Source of the DNA: Procambarus clarkii
Lineage: Eukaryota > Arthropoda > Malacostraca > Decapoda > Cambaridae
DNA: 64,000 nucleotides
Assembly: GCF_040958095.1 (NCBI RefSeq)
Contig: NC_091214.1
Coordinates: 6,477,642-6,541,641, forward strand
Direction: 5' to 3'
In this document: in pieces, positions 46,440 through 58,576 of the stretch
Layout of the letters: each line of letters starts with the position of its first letter
Position numbering within the stretch: the stretch's first letter is position 1
The notes under the pieces: generated by a model
What the model was told of the DNA's origin: nothing
Databases searched by the model: none
What the model saw: only the letters and a program-made list of their open reading frames with translations
Position numbers and translations under genes: made by a program

Positions 46440-47269
46440 GGGAAAACATCGCAGGGACACGAACTCGGGGTGACAAACACAGGAGGACAATCACAGCTGG
46501 AACAAACTCAGAGGATGGGGTGGAACAGGAAGCCTGGATGAAGGGAGTATTCCAGCAAATGTGGGATGAATTCAGTGAAGGACTGAGGGTAATGAGGGAG
46601 ACAGTTGCCAACCTGCAGGATGAACTAAGGGCAGCAAAGGAGGAGATAAGAAGCCTGAAGGAGACTCCTCCACAATACCAGACACAAACCGTGACTCAGG
46701 GAGATGGGAATGCTACTGTGGAGGGGACCTTCACACTTCAGCTCTCATTTGCTGAAATGCTTAACATGAGCCCTGAAGCTAGGTCTGCAGTTAAGGAAGT
46801 GGCCTCCTCTCAGGAAGCAGCTAGATGTACTAGTCGGCTGATAGAGAGAAAAAGAGCAGTAGTAGTAGCAGTCATTAAAGAGCAAACAGGGACCAGACCA
46901 AAGGAGCGGAGAGACAAGGACAAAAACATAGTTAAAGAGATCCTTAAAGAGGTAAGGATGGAGGGAACTGAACAAAATGTTGAAAAGGTTTTCAGGCTTG
47001 GAAAATACAACAAGGACAGACACCGAATGATAAAGGTGGTATTCATGAGCGAAATCACAAAAGAGGAACTGTTAGCAAGGAAGTGCTGTCTAGCAAATGT
47101 AGAGAAGTTCAAAAAAGTATTCCTGCAGAGGGATATGACAAGGGAAGAGAGAAAGCAGGCAGCAGATGCGAGGAAGGAGCGCAGGGAGAGAGAAAGGAAT
47201 CAGGGAGCCACAACCCCGATCCCTACAATCCCGAGGGGAGTGGAGAACCCTCCTCAAACAGTGCACTAG
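46440..47269 (+). pseudogene. LINE D copy 2, ORF1
   Basis: The frame is open across the (CT)n tract, but the credible protein begins around 46440. Coiled-coil-like MRETVANLQDELRAAKEEIR; conserved LNMSPEARSAVKEV; then KNIVKEILKEVRMEGTEQNV, VFRLGKYNKDRHRMIKVVFM and VFLQRDMTREERKQAADARK, the pattern of the RNA-binding C-terminal half of LINE ORF1 proteins. No stop until 47269. Confidence 0.7.
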
Positions 47270-47280
47270 CCACAGGGAGT

Positions 47281-47788
47281 GCGGCACCACCCCCACATTC
47301 TACCCAACAGACACCCTACCTGCCCCCAACCCTGTCAGCCCCCCACTAAGTACCCACCTGAGGCACCATCCCCCCACCCACCCCACTCCTCCCACTCACC
47401 CCCTCCTCCCACTTCCCCCCTCCCCCCAGGACCTCCCTTCTCCCCCATCCCCCAAGTCCTCCCTTCTCCCACATGCCCTCCCGTCTCTCCCACCCACAAG
47501 CCCTCCATTCTCCCCCGCCCCCCTAAGCCCCCCACTCTCCCCCACCCCACCTAAGCCTTCCCCTCTCCACCACTCCCCAAAACCCTCCCCTCTTCCTCAC
47601 CCACCTCAGCCTTCCCTTTCCCCCCCACGCCCCCCAATCCCTCCCCCCTTTTTCTGCCCTCCAAACCCCCCCTTCTCCCCCATCCCCCCAAACCTCCTCC
47701 TCTCACCCCCCACAACCTCCCCCTCTCACCCCCCCCCTCAACCTCCTCCTCTCACCCACCCCCCCAACCCTCCCCCTCTCACCCACCT
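47281..47788. repeat. C-rich minisatellite replacing the catalytic core of LINE D copy 2
   Basis: About 500 bases of C/T-rich sequence with irregular 25-40-bp repeats around 'cctcccttctccccca'. The ORF2 reading resumes exactly at TFDTVPHKRL at 47789. Confidence 0.85.
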
Positions 47789-48837
47789 TTGATACAGTGC
47801 CACACAAGAGGCTAGTGAAAAAGCTGGAGATGCAGGCTGGAGGGAAAGGGAAGGTACTCCGTTGGATACAGGAGTACCTAAGCAACAGGAGACAACGAGT
47901 CAGTGTGAGGGGTGAGTCTCAGATTGGCGAGACGTTACGAGTGGAGTCCCGCAGAGGTCAGTCCTTGGACCTATTCTGTTTCTGATATATGTAACTGATC
48001 TCCCAGAGGGTATAGACTCGTTTCTCTCAATGTTTGCCGATGATGCAAAAATTATGAGGAGGATTGAAACTGAGGACGATAGTAGGAGACTACAAGATGA
48101 CCTAGACAGACTGAGTGAATGGTCCAACAAATGGTTGTTGAAGTTCAACCCGAGTAAATGCAAAGTAATGAAACTAGGCAGTGGAAACAGGAGGCCAGAC
48201 ACAGGATACAGAATAGGAGATGAGGTACTTAATGAAACGGACAGAGAGAAAGATCTAGGAGTTGATATCACACCAAACCTGTCTCCTGAAGCCCACATAA
48301 AGTGAATAACGTCTGCGCCATATGCGAGGCTGGCTAACATCAGAACAGCGTTCAGGAAACCATTCAGAATAAGGAATCATTCAGAATCTTGTACACCACA
48401 TATGTAAGACCAATCATGGAGTATGCGGCCCCAGCATGGAGCCCGTACCTTGTCAAGCACAAGACGAAGCTGGAAAAAGTCCAAAGGTATGCCACTAGAC
48501 TAATCCCAGAACTAAGAGGCATGAGTTACGAGGAAAGGCTGCGGGAAATGCACCTTACGACACTGGAAGACAGAAGAATTAGGGGAGACATGATCACAAC
48601 CTACAAAATCCTCAGAGGAATCGACCGGGTAAACAAGGATAAACTATTCAACACTGGTGGGACGCGAACAAGGGGACACAGGTGGAAACTGAGTACCCAC
48701 ATGAGCCACAGAGACGTTAGAAGGAACTTTTTCAGTGTCAGAGTAGTTAACGGATGGAATGCATTAGGCAGTGATGTGGTGGAGGCTGACTCCATACACA
48801 GTTTCAAATGTAGATATGATAGAGCCCAGTAGGCTCA
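47789..48837 (+). pseudogene. LINE D copy 2, RT C-terminal half
   Basis: Frames in order: TFDTVPHKRLVKKLEMQAGG (47789), a PQGS region that is frame-shifted, MFADDAKIMRRIETEDD (48030), NPSKCKVMKLGSG, KDLGVDITPNLSPEAHIK with a stop, then 48389-48832 with TYVRPIMEYAAPAWSPYL, GTRTRGHRWKLS and VEADSIHSFKCRYDRAQ at the end. Confidence 0.85.
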
Positions 48838-48921
48838 GGAAACTGTACACCAGTTGATTGACAGTTGAGAGGCGGGACCAAAGAGCCAAAGCTCAACCCC
48901 TGCAAGCACAATTAGGTGAGT

Positions 48922-51900
48922 ACAAGCAAGGCCACACAAGCAAGGTCTCACAAGCAAAGGCATACAAGCAGGACCACACAAGCAGGGCCACACAAGCAGG
49001 GCCACACAAGCAAGGCCACACAAGCAGGGCCACACAAGCAGGACCACACAAGCAAGGCCACACATGCAAGGCCACACAAGCAAGGCCACACAAGCAGGAC
49101 CACACATGCAAGGCCACACATTCAAGGCCACACAAGCAGGACCACACATGCAAGGCCACACAAGCAAGGCCACACAAGCAGGACCACACAAGCAAGGCCA
49201 CACAAGCAAGGCCACACAAGCAAGGCCACACAAGCAGGGCCACACAAGCAGGGCCACACAAGCAAGGCCACACAAGCAGGACCACACAAGCAAGGCCACA
49301 CAAGCAGGACCACACAAGCAAGGCCACACAAGCAAGGCCACACAAGCAGGGCCACACAAGCAAGGCCACACAAGCAGGACCACACAAGCAAGGCCACACA
49401 AGCAGGACCACACAAGCAAGGCCACACATGCAAGGCCACACAAGCAAGGCCACACAAGCAGGACCACACAAGCAGGGCCACACAAGCAAGGCCACACAAG
49501 CAGGACCACACATGCAAGGCCACACAAGCAGGACCACACAAGCAAGGCCACACATGAAAGGCCACACAAGCAAGGCTACACAAGCAAGGCCACACATGCA
49601 AGGCCACACAAGCAAGGCCACACAAGCAGGATCACACAAGCAAGGCCACACAAGCAGGATCACACAAGCAAGGCCACACAAGCAGGATCACACAAGCAAG
49701 GCCACACAAGCAGGATCACACAAGCAAGGCCACACAAGCAAGGCCACACAAGCAGGGCCACACAAGCAGGATCACACAAGCAGGACCACACAAGCAAGGC
49801 CACACAAGCAAGGCCACACAAGCAAGGCCACACAAGCAGGATCACACAAGCAAGGCCACACAAGCAGGACCACACAAGCAAGGCCACACAAGCAGGGCCA
49901 CACAAGCAAGGCCACACAAGCAGGGCCACACAAGCAAGGCCACACAAGCAGGCCACACAAGCAAGGCCACACAAGCAGGATCACCCAAGCAAGGCCACAC
50001 AAGCAGGGCCACACAAGCAGGGCCACACAAGCAAGGCCACACAAGCAGGGCCACACAAGCAAGGCCACACAAGCAGGGCCACACAAGCAAGGCCACACAA
50101 GCAGGATCACACAAGCAAGGCCACACAAGCAAGGCCACACAAGCAGGATCACCCAAGCAAGGCCACACAAGCAGGGGACACACAAGCAGGATCACACAAG
50201 CAAGGCCACACAAGCAAGGCCACACAAGCAGGGCCACACAAGCAGGGCCACACAAGCAAGGCCACACAAGCAGGATCACACAAGCAAGGCCACACAAGCA
50301 GGGCCACACAAGCAGGATCACACAAGCAAGACCACACAAGCAAGGCCACACAAGCAAGGCCACACAAGCAAGGCCACACAAGCAAGGCCACACAAGCAAG
50401 GTCACACAAGCAAGGCCACACAAGCAGGATCACACAAGCAAGGCCACACAAGCAGGATCACACAAGCAAGGCCACACAAGCAAGGTCACACAAGCAAGGC
50501 CACACAAGCAGGATCACACAAGCCAGGCCACACAAGCAAGGCCACACAAGCAAGGTCACACAAGCAAGGCCACACAAGTAAGGCCACACAAGCAAGGCCA
50601 CACAAGCATGACCACAGAAGCAAGGCCACACAAGCAAGGCCACACAAGCAAGGCCACACAAGAAGGATCACACAAGCAAGGCCACACAAGAAGGGCCACA
50701 CAAGCAAGGCCACACAAGCAAGGTCACACAAGCAAGGCCACACAAGCAGGATCACACAAGCAAGGCCACACAAGCAAGGCCACACAAGCAAGGTCACACA
50801 AGCAAGGCCACACAAGTAAGGCCACACAAGCAAGGCCACACAAGCAGGACCACAGAAGCAAGGCCACACAAGCAAGGCCACACAAGCAAGGCCACACAAG
50901 CAGGATCACACAAGCAAGGCCACACAAGCAGGGCCACACAAGCAAGGCCACACAAGCAGATCACACAAGCAAGGCCACACAAGCAAGGTCACACAAGCAG
51001 TACCACACAAGCAACGTCACACAAGCAGTACCACACAAGCAAGGCCACACATGTAAGGTCACACAAGCAAGGCCACACAAGCAAGACCACAGAAGCAGAA
51101 CCACACAAGCAAGGCCACACAAGCAGGGCCACACAAGCAGGACCACACAAGCAAGGCCACACATGCAAGGCCACACAAGCAAGGCCACACAAGCAGGACC
51201 ACACATGCAAGGCCACACATTCAAGGCCACACAAGCAGGACCACACATGCAAGGCCACACAAGCAAGGCCACACAAGCAGGACCACACAAGCAAGGCCAC
51301 ACAAGCAAGGCCACACAAGCAAGGCCACACAAGCAGGGCCACACAAGCAGGGCCACACAAGCAAGGCCACACAAGCAGGACCACACAAGCAAGGCCACAC
51401 AAGCAGGACCACACAAGCAAGGCCACACAAGCAAGGCCACACAAGCAGGGCCACACAAGCAAGGCCACACAAGCAGGACCACACAAGCAAGGCCACACAA
51501 GCAGGACCACACAAGCAAGGCCACACATGCAAGGCCACACAAGCAAGGCCACACAAGCAGGACCACACAAGCAGGGCCACACAAGCAAGGCCACACAAGC
51601 AGGACCACACATGCAAGGCCACACAAGCAGGACCACACAAGCAAGGCCACACATGAAAGGCCACACAAGCAAGGCCACACAAGCAAGGCCACACATGCAA
51701 GGCCACACAAGCAAGGCCACACAAGCAGGATCACACAAGCAAGGCCACACAAGCAGGATCACACAAGCAAGGCCACACAAGCAGGGCCACACAAGCAGGA
51801 TCACACAAGCAGGACCACACAAGCAAGGCCACACAAGCAAGGCCACACAAGCAAGGCCACACAAGCAGGATCACACAAGCAAGGCCACACAAGCAGGACC

Positions 51901-54551
51901 ACACAAGCAAGGCCACACAAGCAGGGCCACACAAGCAAGGCCACACAAGCAGGGCCACACAAGCAAGGCCACACAAGCAGGGCCACACAAGCAAGGCCAC
52001 ACAAGCAGGATCACCCAAGCAAGGCCACACAAGCAGGGCCACACAAGCTGGGCCACACAAGCAAGGCCACACAAGCAGGGCCACACAAGCAAGGCCACAC
52101 AAGCAGGGCCACACAAGCAAGGCCACACAAGCAGGATCACACAAGCAAGGCCACACAAGCAAGGCCACACAAGCAGGATCACCCAAGCAGGGCCACACAA
52201 GCAAGGCCACACAAGCAGGATCACACAAGCAAGGCCACACAAGCAGGGCCACACAAGCAGGGCCACACAAGCAAGGCCACACAAGCAGGATCACACAAGC
52301 AAGGCCACACAAGCAGGGCCACACAAGCAGGATCACACAAGCAAGACCACACAAGCAAGGCCACACAAACAAGGCCACACAAGCAAGGCCACACAAGCAA
52401 GGCCACACAAGCAAGGTCACACAAGCAAGGTCACACAAGCAAGGCCACACAAGTTAGGCCACACAAGCAAGGCCACACAAGCAGGACCACAGAAGCAAGG
52501 CCACACAAGCAAGGCCACACAAGCAAGGCCACACAAGCAGGATCACACAAGCAAGGCCACACAAGCAGGGCCACACAAGCAAGGCCACACAAGCAGGATC
52601 ACACAAGCAAGGCCACACAAGCAAGGTCACACAAGCAGTACCACACAAGCAACGTCACACAAGCAGTACCACACAAGCAAGGCCACACAAGCAAGGTCAC
52701 ACAAGCAAGGTCACACAAGCAAGGCCACACAAGCAAGGCCACACAAGCAAGGCCACACAAGCAAGGTCACACAAGCAAGGCCACACAAGCAAGGTCACAC
52801 AAGCAAGGCCACACATGCAAGGTCACACAAGCAAGGCCACACAAGCAAGACCACAGAAGCAGAACCACACAAGCAAGGCCACACAAGCAGGGCCACACAA
52901 GCAGGACCACACAAGCAAGGTCACACATGCAAGGCCACACAAGCAAGGCCACACAAGCAGGACCACACATGCAAGGCCACACATTCAAGGCCACACAAGC
53001 AGGACCACACTTGCAAGGCCACACAAGCAAGGCCACACAAGCAGGACCACACAAGCAAGGCCACACAAGCAAGGCCACACAAGCAAGGCCACACAAGCAG
53101 GGCCACACAAGCAGGGCCACACAAGCAAGGCCACACAAGCAGGACCACACAAGCAAGGCCACACAAGCAGGACCACACAAGCAAGGCTACACAAGCAAGG
53201 CCACACAAGCAGGGCCACACAAGCAAGGCCACACAAGCAGGACCACACAAGCAAGGCCACACAAGCAGGACCACACAAGCAAGGCCACACATGCAAGGCC
53301 ACACAAGCAAGGCCACACAAGCAGGACCACACAAGCAGGGCCACACAAGCAAGGCCACACAAGCAGGACCACACATGCAAGGCCACACAAGCAGGACCAC
53401 ACAAGCAAGGCCACACATGAAAGGCCACACAAGCAAGGCCACACAAGCAAGGCCACACATGCAAGGCCACACAAGCAAGGCCACACAAGCAAGGCCACAC
53501 AAGCAGGATCACACAAACAAGGCCACACAAGCAGGATCACACAAGCAAGGCCACACAAGCAGGATCACACAAGCAAGGCCACACAAGCAAGGCCACACAA
53601 GCAGGGCCACACAAGCAGGATCACACAAGCAGGCCCACACAAGCAAGGCCACACAAGCAAGGCCACACAAGCAAGGCCACACAAGCAGGATCACACAAGC
53701 AAGGCCACACAAGCAGTACCACACAAGCAAGGCCACACAAACAAGGTCACACAAGCAAGGTCACACAAGCAAGGCCACACAAGCAAGGCCACACAAGCAA
53801 GGCCACACAAGCAAGGTCACACAAGCAAGACCACACAAGCAAGGTCACACAAGCAAGGCCACACATGCAAGGTCACACAAGCAAGGCCACACAAGCAAGA
53901 CCACAGAAGCAGAACCACACAAGCAAGGCCACACAAGCAAGGCCACACAAGCAGGACCACACAAGGAAGGCCACACAAGCAAGGCCACACAAGCAAGTCC
54001 ACACAAGCAAGGCCACACAGCCAAGGCAATGCAAGCAGGACCAAACAACCAAGATCCCACAAACAGGGCCACACAAGCAAGGCCACACAAGCAATGTCAC
54101 ACAAGCAAGGCCACACAAGCGAGGCCACACAAGCAGGACCACACAAGGAAGGCCACACAAGCAAGGTCACACAAGCAATGTCACACAAGCAAGGCCACAC
54201 AAGCGAGGCCACACAAGCAGGACCACACAAGGAAGGCCACACAAACAAGGCCACACAAGCAGGGCCACACAAACAAGGCCACACAATCAAGGCCACACAA
54301 GCAAGGCCACACAAGCAAGGACACACAAGCAAGGATGTACAAGCAAGGCCGCACAAGCAAGGTCTTTTACAAGCAAGGCCTCACGAGCAGGACCACAAAA
54401 GCAAATCCACATAAGCAAGGCCACACAAGCATGACCATATAAGCATAGCGACACAAGCAAGATTTCACAAACAAGGCCACACAAACAAGCTCACACAAGC
54501 AAGGTCACAAGCCAAGTCACACAAGCAGGACCACACAAGCAAGGCCACACA
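48922..54551. repeat. 14-bp satellite, array 2 (about 400 units)
   Basis: 5.6 kb of GGCCACACAAGCAA with frequent variants (agcagg, ggatcac, catgcaagg). The unit has no stop codon in any frame on either strand. Its length (14, i.e. 2 modulo 3) makes all three frames of a strand spell the same 14-residue period (plus: HTSKATQARPHKQG; minus: MCGLACVALLVWPC-like). The long ORFs here, up to 1268 codons, are a by-product of this and are not supported as genes. Confidence 0.97.
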
Positions 54552-56957
54552 ATTGGAAGAACAAGGCCATAGATTGGAAGAACAGAGACCCGCATGGAGG
54601 ACCAGAAACATAGAGAGCTAAGCTACTGGACGTGGCAACAAGAAACTTTCTAAGCCAGCACATCAAAGAACCAACAAGAATGAGAGGAGAAGATGAACCA
54701 GCAATGCTTGATTTGATATTTACCCTAAATGAGTGGGATATAAGGGAAGTTAAGATGGAAGCGCCCTTGGGAATGAGTGACCACAGTGTATTGAACTTTG
54801 AGAACCTGGTAGAGCTAGGACTTATCTCCCCCAAAAAAGAACTAGGAATCAAAAGGCTGGCATACCGAAAGGGGAATTATGCACAGATGAGAAGTTTCCT
54901 AAGTGAAATACCTTGGGACACAGACCTCAGAGATAAGTCTGTACAGGGTATGATGGACTATGTTACCCAAAAGTTTCAGGAGGCAGAAAATAGGTTCATC
55001 CCGGCCCAAAGGGAAAAATCCGAGAAGCAACAGAAGAATCCATGGTATAATAGGACATGTATGGAAGCGAAGAAACTGAACAAAAGGGCGTGGAGGAACT
55101 TCCGGAATAACAGAACACCAGAAAGCAGAGAGAGGTACCAGAGAACCAGGAATGAGTACGTCAGGGTGAGAAGAGAAGCAGAGAAAAGCTTTGAAAATGA
55201 TATAGCAAACAAAGCCAAGACCGAACCAAAGCTACTCCACAGTCACATCAGAAGGAAAACAACAGTGAAAGAACAGGTATTGAAACTTCGAACAGGCGAG
55301 GACAGGTATACAGAGAATGACAGAGAGGTGTGTGAAGAACTCAACAAGAGGTTCCAGGAGGTCTTCACAATAGAACAAGGTGAGGTCACTGTGCTAGGAG
55401 AAAGGGAGGTAAACCAGGCGGCCTTGGAACAGTTCGAAATTACGAGAGAGGAGGTCAAGAGACACCTGCTGGATCTGGTTGTTAGAAAGGCTGTTGGTCC
55501 AGATGGGATCTCACCTTGGATACTGAAAGAGTGTGCAGAGGCACTTTGCTTGCCACTCTCCATAGTGTATAGTAAGTCACTGGAGATGGGAGACCTACCA
55601 GAAATATGGAAGACGGCGAATGTGGTCCCAATATACAAAAAGGGCGACAGGCAAGAGGCACTGAACTACAGGCCAGTGTCCTTGACTTGTATACCATGCA
55701 AGGTGATGGAGAAGATCGTGAGAAAAAACCTGGTAATACATCTGGAGAGAAGGGACTTCGTGACAAATCGCCAACATGGGTTCAGGGAGGGTAAATCTTG
55801 CCTTACAGGCTTGATAGAATTCTACGATCAGGTGACAAAGATTAAGCAAGAAAGAGAGGGCTGGGCGGACTGCATTTTCTTGGATTGTCGGAAAGCCTTT
55901 GACACAGTACCGCATAAGAGGCTGGTACATAAGCTGGAGAGACAGGCAGGTGTAGCTGGTAAGGTGCTCCAGTGGATAAGGGAGTACCTAAGCAATAGGA
56001 AGCAGAGAGTTACGGTGAGGGGTGAGACCTCCGATTGGCGTGAAGTCACCAGTGGAGTCCCACAGGGCTCTGTACTCGGTCCTATCTTGTTTCTGATATA
56101 TGTAAATGATCTCCCGGAGGGTATAGATTCATTTCTCTCAATGTTTGCGGACGATGCTAAAATTATGAGAAGGATTAAAACAGAAGAGGACTGTTTGAGG
56201 CTTCAAGAATACCTAGACAAGCTGAGGGAATGGTCGAACAAATGGTTGTTAGAGTTTAACTCAACCAAATGTAATGTAATGAAGATAGGTGTAGGGAGCA
56301 GGAGGCCAGATACAAGATATCATCTGGGAGAGGAAATTCTTCAGGAGTCAGAGAAGGAAAAGGACTTGGGGGTTGATATCACGCCAGACCTGTCTCCTGC
56401 AGCACTTATCAAGCGGATAACATCAGCGGCATATGCCAGGCTGGCCAACATACGAACGGCATTCAGAAACTTGTGTAAAGAATCATTCAGAACTTTGTAT
56501 ACCACATATGTCAGGCCAATCCTGGAGTATGCAGCCCCAGCATAGAGTCCATATCTAGTCAAGGATAAGACTAAACTGGAAAAGGTTCAAAGGTTTGCCA
56601 CCAGACTAGTACCCGAGCTGAGAGGTATGAGCTACGAGGAGAGACTACAGGAATTAAACCTCACTTCGCTGGAAGACAGAAGAGTTAGGGGGGACATGAT
56701 CACCACATTCAAGATTCTGAAGGGAATTGATAGGGTAGATAAAGAAAGTCTATTTAACACAAGGGGAACACGCACAAGGGGACACAGGTGGAAACTGAGT
56801 GCCCAAATGAGCCACAGAGATATTAGAAAGAACTTTTTTAGTGTCAGAGTGGTTGACAAAAGGAATGCATTAGGAAGTGATGTGGTGGAGGCTGACTCCA
56901 TACACAGTTTCAAGTGTAGATATGATAGAGCCCAATAGGCTCAGGAACCTGTACACC
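54552..56957 (+). mobile_element. LINE family D, copy 3 (5'-truncated)
   Basis: Begins inside the endonuclease domain directly at the right edge of satellite array 2 and ends at about 56957 after the coding region. The first 70 bases contain a small direct repeat (attggaagaacaagg and attggaagaacagag). Confidence 0.85.
54632..56938 (+). pseudogene. LINE D copy 3, ORF2 (endonuclease end, RT, C-terminal part), one nonsense codon
   Basis: Nearly intact. Endonuclease end: PAMLDLIFTLNEWDIREV and GMSDHSVLNF. Linker: [122 protein letters not shown] and MFADDAKIMRRI. The first ORF stops at 56545 with TAG where Trp is expected (AAPA-stop-SPY) and continues in the same frame to 56938 with GTRTRGHRWKLS and FKCRYDRAQ. 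CR1/Jockey-group LINE. Confidence 0.9.
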
Positions 56958-58283
56958 TGAATCTGTCAATAAAGTACTTTTCCCTGATTGTTACACCCCA
57001 CAAGCTGCTAACCATTACTGTAACGTGTGTCATCACATACACTACTCAGACAACACCATCACTAGTATATCGATGCAGAGATAAACGAACTAAATGGAAT
57101 GAAAAATCTAGTTATCAGATAATGTATGTGCTAACTGATACACGTCTAACATTATGTCACATTATGAAAGAGAAGAGGAAGATGGAAATATAGCAACCTA
57201 AATTCATGTTATTTGTGTCAAACCTTCAACCTGTGAGAGTTTTTGACTTAGATAAGTGGGAATAAATGAAATTGGTATAAGGAATTGAGCTCGGAAAATG
57301 TCTAAGAATTTTCTTTATTCTTTAACCTTTATTCCTGTCGTGATATTCAATTAGGTCGCCAGAGGAAGGACTTGCTTAGCTAACACACCAGTGTAGTAAG
57401 CAGCTCATTCCTCACTTTGGGACCAGATATGAACAATTGACTAGGCGCGAGCAAACGCCGAGACCCCAATGAAAATTGAAATCCCCTCCACTTGAGCCGA
57501 CGACCTTTGCCATTCGCCGAAGCGAATCTAGCGAGTAGGTCACGGGCTCTCACAACAATAATTTATTGTTGTGTGGTGCCGTATATTTGGTCCAAAACTC
57601 AGAATCAGTCTCAATTTGATTAGTCGAGTGTGCAGTACACTTGCATAACAATAATAATGTGTGGGGGTGTAACGAAAAGACAGTGTTAAACATAACAACT
57701 TAGTATATTCAATAAAGTACTAACAACTACAACAAAACAAAAAGAAATATCAATGACGTTACTCGAAATCCTTCCTGTGACACTATCAATGACAGCTAGA
57801 CACCAGCCTCTCGGACTGCATAATGAACTAACTCGAACATAAGCGTGAACATAGAGGAATCAACAAGAACTAACAGATCTATAATCACAATTACAACAAA
57901 TGACACAGTGGGTTCTGAAACACGTCTCCAGTAACCTCCTAACTGTTCTACGCCTCAGTGCAGTCTACACCTGCAATGGCGGTTGCAATGCAATCAAATC
58001 AGTAGCCGTTCAATGACAACAATGACTAAAGGGTTCACTGGCAACTCCAGCACCCTTCCTCAAATTAATCCTTACGTTAACACTCCGTCCCACGGACGAT
58101 CAACAATCAATAACAATTGATTTACGTTAATAACACAATAACATTTACGTTAATAACAAAATAACATTTACGTTAATTTAATATAAATCACTTTAACGTG
58201 CACGGCGATATGGACTGGAACTTCCTGGAAGTGAAATCGATGTTTTCGGGTGACCGAGCAGCAACACTGAAAAGTGCATACTC
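56958..58283. other. Non-coding region, possible solo LTR at 56989-57673
   Basis: No supported ORF. Bases 56989-57000 (tgttacacccca) and 57660-57673 (tgtgggggtgtaac) are inverted ends like those of an LTR. The 13-mer 'tcaataaagtact' stands on both sides (56966 and 57709). Downstream, the word ACGTTA starts to be frequent. Otherwise unrecognised. Confidence 0.35.
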
Positions 58284-58576
58284 TTTTTTTTTTTTTTTTT
58301 TTTTTTTTTTGAGATATATACAAGAGTTGTTACATTCTTGTACAGCCACTAGTACGCGTAGCGTTTCGGGCACGTCCTTAATCCTATGGTCCCTGGAATA
58401 CGATCCCCTGCCGCGAAGAATCGTTTTTTCATCCAAGTACACATTTTACTGTTGCGTTAAACAGAGGCTACAGTTAAGGAATTGCGCCCAGTAAATCCTC
58501 CCCGGCCAGGATACGAACCCATGACATAGCGCTCGCGGAACGCCAGGCGAGTGTCTTACCACTACACCACGGAGAC
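58284..58576 (-). mobile_element. tRNA-derived SINE, minus copy
   Basis: Inverted relative of 43706-43965. A run of 27 T (the A tail) is followed by the LINE-like tail 'tagcgtttcgggcacgtcct', the body, box B and box A complements, and 'ccacggagac' at the end. It retains about 14 bases between body and tail that the plus copy lacks. Confidence 0.85.

Noticed and set aside
47166-47792. Proline-rich 208-residue ORF
   Set aside because: Produced by the C-rich minisatellite; its first part is a shifted frame of LINE ORF1.
50608-54414. 1268-codon ORF and other long ORFs on both strands of the satellite
   Set aside because: The 14-bp unit lacks stop codons in all six frames, so long ORFs are automatic. 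There is no unique domain, and the same peptide appears in all three frames.
48922-54551. CRISPR-like array
   Set aside because: No unique spacers. It is a continuous 14-bp satellite in a eukaryotic, transposon-rich context.
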